DNA of 17,454 bases. It comes from Treponema sp. (GTDB lineage: Bacteria; Spirochaetota; Spirochaetia; Treponematales; Breznakiellaceae). Shown one piece after another: positions 12,892 through 17,454 of the stretch. The stretch lies in contig JAIRUO010000103.1 of the NCBI GenBank assembly GCA_031254385.1, forward strand, positions 1 to 17,454. The letters are read 5' to 3'. The notes under the pieces are model-generated. The model made no database searches. It had not been told where the DNA came from and was given only the letters and a program-made list of their open reading frames with translations. Every line of letters starts with the position of its first letter. The first letter of the stretch is position 1. A program made the position numbers and the translations under genes.

Positions 12892-13425
12892 ATGTCAGAT
12901 ACTACAAATCCTTTCCAGAGTCCTGAGGCAGATTCCCAGGTGGTCAGACCCTTGGTATCTCAAGGAGCGCTTTCTGAAATCATGGTCAAATACCTGATCG
13001 GTGCTTCGCCTTGGCTTCGTTTTCTGGGGATCATGGGATTCATTGGCTGCGGTTCCATGGTTTTAGTGGGAATAATGAGTTTCGCCTATGTGCCATTTGC
13101 TGGAGTCGGGCTTGATGAATCACTGGGTGATGTTTTTAGCGTTCTCATTGGAACATTGGCGCCGATGGCAGCAGTTTATGCTGTTTATTTTATTGGTGCG
13201 GGAGTTGTTTCGTTTTTTCCTGCCCTGTTTACCTATAAATTCGGCACAATGATACGCAGTTATTCAATGACCAATTCAGAAGCGGACCTCGAACAGGCAT
13301 TTCGGAACAATGCCTCGCTTTGGAAATTCAAAGGGATATTAATGATTATTAGCCTGGCCGCTGTTCCTATTCTGATTATCATCTCTGTAGTTATAATAGC
13401 TGCTGCTATGACTTTGGCTATGTAA
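12892..13425 (+). CDS. DUF5362-like membrane protein
   Basis: A 177-residue integral membrane protein. A hydrophilic head NPFQSPEADSQVVRP (6-20) is followed by about three hydrophobic regions (43-66, 82-112, 147-174). Between the second and third is a cytosolic loop RSYSMTNSEADLEQAFRNNASLWKFKG. The LSEIMVKYLIGASPWLRFLGIMGFIG opening and the 'LeqAf..n..yWkf.GI' loop fit DUF5362 as I remember it; no biochemical role is known to me. The start is fixed by GGAGG. The stop codon overlaps the ATG of the RDD gene (TAATG), so the two are translationally coupled. As first gene of the operon it probably forms part of the membrane complex made by the following four proteins. Confidence 0.78.
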   Translation: MSDTTNPFQSPEADSQVVRPLVSQGALSEIMVKYLIGASPWLRFLGIMGFIGCGSMVLVGIMSFAYVPFAGVGLDESLGDVFSVLIGTLAPMAAVYAVYFIGAGVVSFFPALFTYKFGTMIRSYSMTNSEADLEQAFRNNASLWKFKGILMIISLAAVPILIIISVVIIAAAMTLAM

Positions 13426-14213
13426 TGCCTGGTATAGAAAACCGGGGAATTAATACTTCTTCTTCAACAGAAAGTACCGGGTTGGATTCATCCCTGGGAA
13501 TGCAAACCCCGGAAGGTATAGAGTATCTCCTTTTTCCTGCGGGAATTACCGTGCGGGCCTGCGCCTGGGGCATTGACAGCCTAATCAAAGGTGTTGCGCT
13601 TTTTGTTTTCCAAATGATTGCCTTATATTGGAGTTATCTTTTTGGAATATGGCTTTTCTTACTTGTGTTTTTTGTTCTGGACTGGTTCTACTATTGCGGT
13701 TTTGAATTACTGGGGGACGGGCAAACCCCGGGCAAGCGTATAATGGGAATCAGGGTGGTCAACGGTGATGGGACGCCGATCAGGGCAGGGGCTTCTTTTC
13801 TTCGCAACTTGCTTCGCTTTGCGGACGGGTTTTTCTTCCTCTATCTGGTTGCCTTTATCTGCATGGCTGTGAGTCCCGGTTTTAAGCGCATAGGAGACTG
13901 GGCTGCGGATACATTGGTCGTTTATACAGCCCGCTCCATGATGCCCAACCGTTTTTCCCGCCGTATGCAGCAGCAGACTATTTCTTGGCTTAAAGACATA
14001 CCCGCTATAGTTCCCGAATACAAATTAAGTTATGAAGAAAAACAGGGGCTGCTCATGTTTGCCCGGCGTTATCCGCTTTTGGGAAAAGAGCGTTCTGATG
14101 AAATTGCCCGTCCCTGGGCAGCCCGGCTCAGATCCGGCGTTTCTGATGACTCCCAGGTTTCCGATTCCGAATACCTTCTGGGAATAGCCCATACCATTAG
14201 CGGCACATTATGA
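13425..14213 (+). CDS. RDD family membrane protein
   Basis: A 262-residue RDD-domain protein. After a soluble 30-residue start come the family marks: R44 and D51 in ITVRACAWGIDSLIKG, the second membrane segment with D87, GDGQTPGKRIMGIRVVNGDGTPI (97-119), FLRNLLRFADG (125-135), and RIGDWAADTLVVY (155-167) after the last membrane helix. A cytosolic tail of about 90 residues (SMMPNRFSRR onward, rich in Arg/Lys and Trp) extends beyond the domain and looks specific to this gene type. RDD proteins are of mixed or unknown function; some are linked to ion transport. Its start overlaps the preceding stop by one base and its end overlaps the next gene by four (ATGA), which argues for joint production. 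Confidence 0.9.
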   Translation: MPGIENRGINTSSSTESTGLDSSLGMQTPEGIEYLLFPAGITVRACAWGIDSLIKGVALFVFQMIALYWSYLFGIWLFLLVFFVLDWFYYCGFELLGDGQTPGKRIMGIRVVNGDGTPIRAGASFLRNLLRFADGFFFLYLVAFICMAVSPGFKRIGDWAADTLVVYTARSMMPNRFSRRMQQQTISWLKDIPAIVPEYKLSYEEKQGLLMFARRYPLLGKERSDEIARPWAARLRSGVSDDSQVSDSEYLLGIAHTISGTL

Positions 14214-15169
14214 CCCAGCAAAGTTTTCTAAGCCGCCGTGAGGCTTTTTGGAATGAATACGAAGCGATTATCCGGCCAGGGAGAAAAAGCGTAAAAAAAC
14301 AGGCAGCTTCTTTTCCCAGGATTTACCGTGAACTGTGCCAGGATCTAAATACCGCGCGGGCCCATGGATTTGATCCGTCCATTATAGAAAGGCTCAATAT
14401 GCTGGTTCTGGAAGGGAACCAGCTTCTTTACAGCAACCGATCGTTTTCGTTTCGCATAATTGCGGATTTCATACTCCGTACCTTTCCAAGAGCAGTACGA
14501 TCTCACTGGCGCGGTCTTTGCGTGGCATTGCTCTTGTTTTACGGGATTAGTCTTTTTTTTGGGTTTCTTTGCGTACAATTTCCGGTCATGGCTTACGAAA
14601 TAATGGGTGAATATCAGGCCGATTCCCTTGAGCGCATGTATAATCCAGAAAGCTGGAGCTTCCTGAGCCCAAGGAATGTCAGTTCCGATGCGGATATGTT
14701 TGGCTATTATATTTACAATAATATTTCCATTGCCTTTGAAATATTCGCAGGGGGAATAATAGCAGGATTCGGGAGTTTCCTTTTCCTGATTTTCAACGCT
14801 GTGTATCTTGGAGCCGCGGCAGGGCATATTATAAATGTAGGTTACGGGAATACCTTTTTCCCCTTCGTCATAGCCCACAGTGCTTTTGAACTGAATGCTA
14901 TTGTCTTGAGCGCACAGGCAGGACTTCTTTTGGGATACCGTCTTTTTTTTACCAGGGGCCTAAGTCGTTCTGCATCTATAAAAGAGGCTGGAAAAACAGC
15001 CCTGCCCCTGATTGCTGGAGCAACAATAATGCTGATTATCGCTGCGGCAATTGAAGCATTCTGGTCTTCCCGTCATGAGTTTCCCCTAATGCTGCGTTAT
15101 GGCTCAGGCGCGTTATGCTGGCTTTTAGTGTTTTTATATTTCATTTTTGCGGGGAGGGAAAAGAAATGA
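14210..15169 (+). CDS. SpoIIM / DUF95 family membrane protein
   Basis: A 319-residue stage II sporulation protein M-like protein. The N-terminal cytosolic part (1-100, FLSRREAFWNEYEAIIRPGR...LYRELCQDLNTAR type) is the helical region typical of the non-sporulation DUF95 group. Five or so membrane helices follow (102-125, 174-197, 214-245, 264-284, 297-314), with the signature NNISIAFEIFAGGIIAGFGS (170-189) and HSAFELNAIVLSAQAGLLLGYRL (223-244; H223 and E227). Nothing else here suggests sporulation, so the name reflects homology only. In many bacteria this family travels with RDD, DUF4129, MoxR and DUF58 genes. The start overlaps the RDD stop (ATGA) and the end overlaps the next ATG in the same way. 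Confidence 0.92.
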   Translation: MTQQSFLSRREAFWNEYEAIIRPGRKSVKKQAASFPRIYRELCQDLNTARAHGFDPSIIERLNMLVLEGNQLLYSNRSFSFRIIADFILRTFPRAVRSHWRGLCVALLLFYGISLFFGFLCVQFPVMAYEIMGEYQADSLERMYNPESWSFLSPRNVSSDADMFGYYIYNNISIAFEIFAGGIIAGFGSFLFLIFNAVYLGAAAGHIINVGYGNTFFPFVIAHSAFELNAIVLSAQAGLLLGYRLFFTRGLSRSASIKEAGKTALPLIAGATIMLIIAAAIEAFWSSRHEFPLMLRYGSGALCWLLVFLYFIFAGREKK

Positions 15170-16743
15170 ACGCGCCCTCCGGCATTTTAGCTTTAAGAAA
15201 ACGTGGCCTTTGGGAAGCCTTGGATTCCGGAATCCTGCTCTGGAAAGATAATTTTTTCTACTTTATTCCTTTTTTTGCGATACCGGTTTGGATAGCCGCA
15301 TTTGCCCTGCTTTTTATTCCTTATGAGCTCCGCTGGCTCTCCTGGTTCGGACTTTGGTGGCTCAAGCCTCTATTTGACCGACTCTGCCTCCAGGTCATTT
15401 CCTCGCGGTTTTTCAGGCCCTCCCGTGAAACAGATTCTATTACTGGAACTACTTCATCTTCAATGCGCACAATACTAAAAGGCATTCCCAGAAATTTCTT
15501 CCCTTATCTATTGGGTGATATACTGTGGCGGCGTTTTAGCCCATTCCGTTCCACAAATATGTGCGTAAGGCTTTTGGAGCGGCTCAAGCCAAAGCAATAC
15601 AAGGAACGTAAAAAGGTTCTTGTTCAGGGCGGCCTTAATTACAGCGCGCTCTTGAGCTTTTTGGCTCTGCCTTTGGAAGCAATACTGTTGGGTGGCGAGT
15701 ATATTTTTGTGTTAGTCATGGCTGAGTTTTTTGTGCCTGGCATAAATTGGGATCTGCTTATTGGCGAGGAAAATATTATGCTCATCCTTTATGCAGCGTA
15801 CTGCGTCAATTATATCCTGGTGGAAAGCCTCTGTGTTTCAATGGGTTTTGGCCTTTACATAAATTGCCGAAACGAAACGGAAGGCTGGGACATACAGCTT
15901 CTGTTTCAAAAATTTGCACAAAACAGTTCCAAAATCCTAAAAGCTGTTGTGTTATGCGTAGGACTGTTTGTAGGCGTTTTCTTGTATGCCGATGCAAATT
16001 CAGAAATGGATCAATTGCCGTCCTTGCCGTTCAAATATGGAGGGTATCCTCTAGAACCAAGGGAATATTTTCCTCCAAATTTTATGCCATTGGAACTGGT
16101 TCCAATGGAGAGCCTAGAAGAAATTCTTTCCTCCGATGATTTTGGCGGGACTACACCGTCCTGGAGGATAGTTGAAAAAAAAAGAAATGAAGAAATCAGG
16201 GATCTGCCCCAAATTAATTTGGACCCTTGGCTAAAAAAAATGAAAGAGTATCTGGCTCTGGCTCTAAGGGCGTTTATAGTTCTTGTGTTGGCTGGCTTTA
16301 TTGTCTTTGCGCTGATAAGGCTCAAGATACTTAAGCGTTCAGGGCAGACAAAAAAAATCGGCAGGAATGTATATGCAAATCCTTTTGTCTCTGGCGAAAG
16401 GCCGGAGGCGTTATTCGACAAAGCCGATGATTATTTTCAACGCGGTTTGGTGCGGGAAGCCTGGGCATCCTGTTTATGCGGGGCCATTAGCGCATATAAC
16501 CAATATATGGATATGTCTTTCCCGCCTGATGCAACTGAATACAACTGTCTTGAACTGGTCAGATCATATTTTAAACAAGAAGGCGTAAATTTCCATGCTA
16601 ACGAGTTTGGCGATCTTGTGCGTAATTGGGTGCTTCTGGCTTATGGCGGAAGGAATCCCGCAGATGGTAGTTTTGAAAAAGCCCTTGAGTTTGGCAAAAA
16701 TATAAGAAACAGTGCCGATTCTTTGGAGGCCCAAAGTGAATAA
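15166..16743 (+). CDS. Multi-pass membrane protein with C-terminal DUF4129 domain
   Basis: A 525-residue protein. Membrane segments lie at about 30-52, 159-190, 203-230, 258-275 and 364-385. An acidic, proline-rich extracytoplasmic loop (about 276-362, with SLPFKYGGYPLEPREYFPPNF) precedes the last helix, and a cytosolic C-terminal domain (about 407-510) has the DUF4129 pattern: FDKADDYFQRGLVREAWASCLCGAISAYNQ, TEYNCLELVRSYF, FGDLVRNWVLLAYGG. The start at 15166 is chosen because GGAGG (15153-15157) precedes it by 8 bases and it overlaps the SpoIIM stop as ATGA; a farther upstream in-frame ATG (15115) lies inside the SpoIIM gene without a ribosome site. DUF4129 has no assigned reaction; its neighbours suggest a MoxR-linked envelope complex. 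Confidence 0.85.
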   Translation: MNAPSGILALRKRGLWEALDSGILLWKDNFFYFIPFFAIPVWIAAFALLFIPYELRWLSWFGLWWLKPLFDRLCLQVISSRFFRPSRETDSITGTTSSSMRTILKGIPRNFFPYLLGDILWRRFSPFRSTNMCVRLLERLKPKQYKERKKVLVQGGLNYSALLSFLALPLEAILLGGEYIFVLVMAEFFVPGINWDLLIGEENIMLILYAAYCVNYILVESLCVSMGFGLYINCRNETEGWDIQLLFQKFAQNSSKILKAVVLCVGLFVGVFLYADANSEMDQLPSLPFKYGGYPLEPREYFPPNFMPLELVPMESLEEILSSDDFGGTTPSWRIVEKKRNEEIRDLPQINLDPWLKKMKEYLALALRAFIVLVLAGFIVFALIRLKILKRSGQTKKIGRNVYANPFVSGERPEALFDKADDYFQRGLVREAWASCLCGAISAYNQYMDMSFPPDATEYNCLELVRSYFKQEGVNFHANEFGDLVRNWVLLAYGGRNPADGSFEKALEFGKNIRNSADSLEAQSE

Positions 16744-17454
16744 AAAATTATTGGGCTTTATAATTGGGCTTGCGGTAATAGGTGCGGGTTTATTTATTTT
16801 TTTTAATCTATACGAAATTGAAGATTACGATAAATACTTTCTGCCTTCAAGAGAAGCGCAGATAAATGAATACCTTGCTCTGGATCGCTGGCTGACGCTC
16901 GAAGGCCATACAGTCAGAGTCGAAAACCGCGGAAACCTTGATTTATTAAAAGACGCAGAGGCAGATGTCATTCTGATTCAGGAGCGGCTTTTTACCTGGA
17001 ACAAAGGAGCTCTCGATTATCTTGATTCATGGGTTGAGCAGGGAGGCCGCCTTATTCTCTGTGTGGATTCTTACAGGGGCCGGTATCTTAATGAAACTCT
17101 GCAAGCATATTTGGATGAGCTGGGCGTAGCATTTGGCGAAGAACTTGAAGAATTAAGCGACGTGTATCTCTATGATCAGAACTTTCCTGTTTACGGGCGA
17201 AATATTATTCTAAAGGAACCTGAACCGGAATCGGAAGATGCAAGCCTCGAAGAAAATATATTAATGCTTAAGGATGTATACGGTTATGTACGGCTGATGC
17301 AGTGTGTCAGAGGCAACGGCACGGTAACTGTTACAGGAACCCCCCGGTTTATGACGACCAATAATCTTCGCTATGAACCTGACTCCCAACCTGATTCCCG
17401 GCTTTCCTGGTATCTGTTGGCGCATAACGTTGATATTCCGGAAGCTGGCTCCAC
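16736..17454 (+). CDS. DUF4350-like membrane-anchored protein (5' part, runs off the window)
   Basis: The first 239 codons are present and open to the window edge. The start is GTG at 16736, 6 bases after GGAGG (16725-16729), overlapping the DUF4129 gene by 8 bases. The product has one N-terminal membrane helix (about residues 5-23, LLGFIIGLAVIGAGLFIFF). A soluble domain beginning YFLPSREAQINEYLALDRWLTLEGHTV follows, with ADVILIQERLFTW and a strand-turn WVEQGGRLILCVDS. This is the DUF4350 layout, a class-I glutamine amidotransferase-like fold lacking obvious catalytic residues (family knowledge, from memory). The domain is likely outside the cytoplasmic membrane. In related operons a MoxR ATPase and a DUF58 protein follow. 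Confidence 0.82.
   Translation, partial: MNKKLLGFIIGLAVIGAGLFIFFNLYEIEDYDKYFLPSREAQINEYLALDRWLTLEGHTVRVENRGNLDLLKDAEADVILIQERLFTWNKGALDYLDSWVEQGGRLILCVDSYRGRYLNETLQAYLDELGVAFGEELEELSDVYLYDQNFPVYGRNIILKEPEPESEDASLEENILMLKDVYGYVRLMQCVRGNGTVTVTGTPRFMTTNNLRYEPDSQPDSRLSWYLLAHNVDIPEAGS

Noticed and set aside
15115..15165. Upstream ATG for the DUF4129 protein
   Set aside because: It lies inside the SpoIIM gene; the ATG at 15166 has a GGAGG site and the ATGA overlap seen at the other joint.

Overview
The window most resembles a host-associated spirochaete of the Treponema group (termite-gut relatives fit best). This rests on protein style, mid-range GC and the gene mix, not on a marker gene, so the genus is an inference. 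Gene starts are mixed: some have clear GGAGG-type ribosome sites, while several have a -10 box only 5-6 bases before the start codon and look leaderless.

Region 1 (1-1968, minus strand): the start of an oligopeptide ABC permease preceded by its family-5 solute-binding protein. A strong rho-independent terminator lies between them. Region 2 (1969-4319): a compact divergent promoter and recG, which carries two in-frame repeat-derived insertions. Region 3 (4320-5806, minus strand): a heptanucleotide repeat array, a small protein of unknown function and an AT-rich, probably outer-membrane, DUF4421-like beta-barrel protein. Region 4 (5807-10563): a palindromic operator candidate, an orphan family-1 sugar-binding-type lipoprotein and, 3 bases downstream, a 1131-residue fusion of an endonuclease Q-like PHP/zinc nuclease with a complete UvrD/PcrA helicase, ending in a sliding-clamp-binding motif. 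I think this fusion is the most interesting gene here. It looks like a single-polypeptide machine for deaminated-base repair: nick, unwind, and dock on the clamp.

Region 5 (10564-12480): purA, then a convergent BrnT/BrnA toxin-antitoxin pair with a 19-bp palindrome in its promoter. Region 6 (12481-12778): a palindrome-dense, roughly 155-bp MITE-like element, then tRNA-Thr(CGU). One end of the element contains an inverted 13-nt copy of the tRNA T-arm.

Region 7 (12784-17454, plus strand, runs off the window): a tightly overlapping operon of five membrane proteins, DUF5362 - RDD - SpoIIM/DUF95 - DUF4129 - DUF4350. This is the membrane part of the neighbourhoods usually completed by a MoxR AAA+ ATPase and a DUF58/vWA protein, which would lie beyond the right edge. 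Joints of 1, 4, 4 and 8 shared bases imply co-translation and a joint envelope-associated function.
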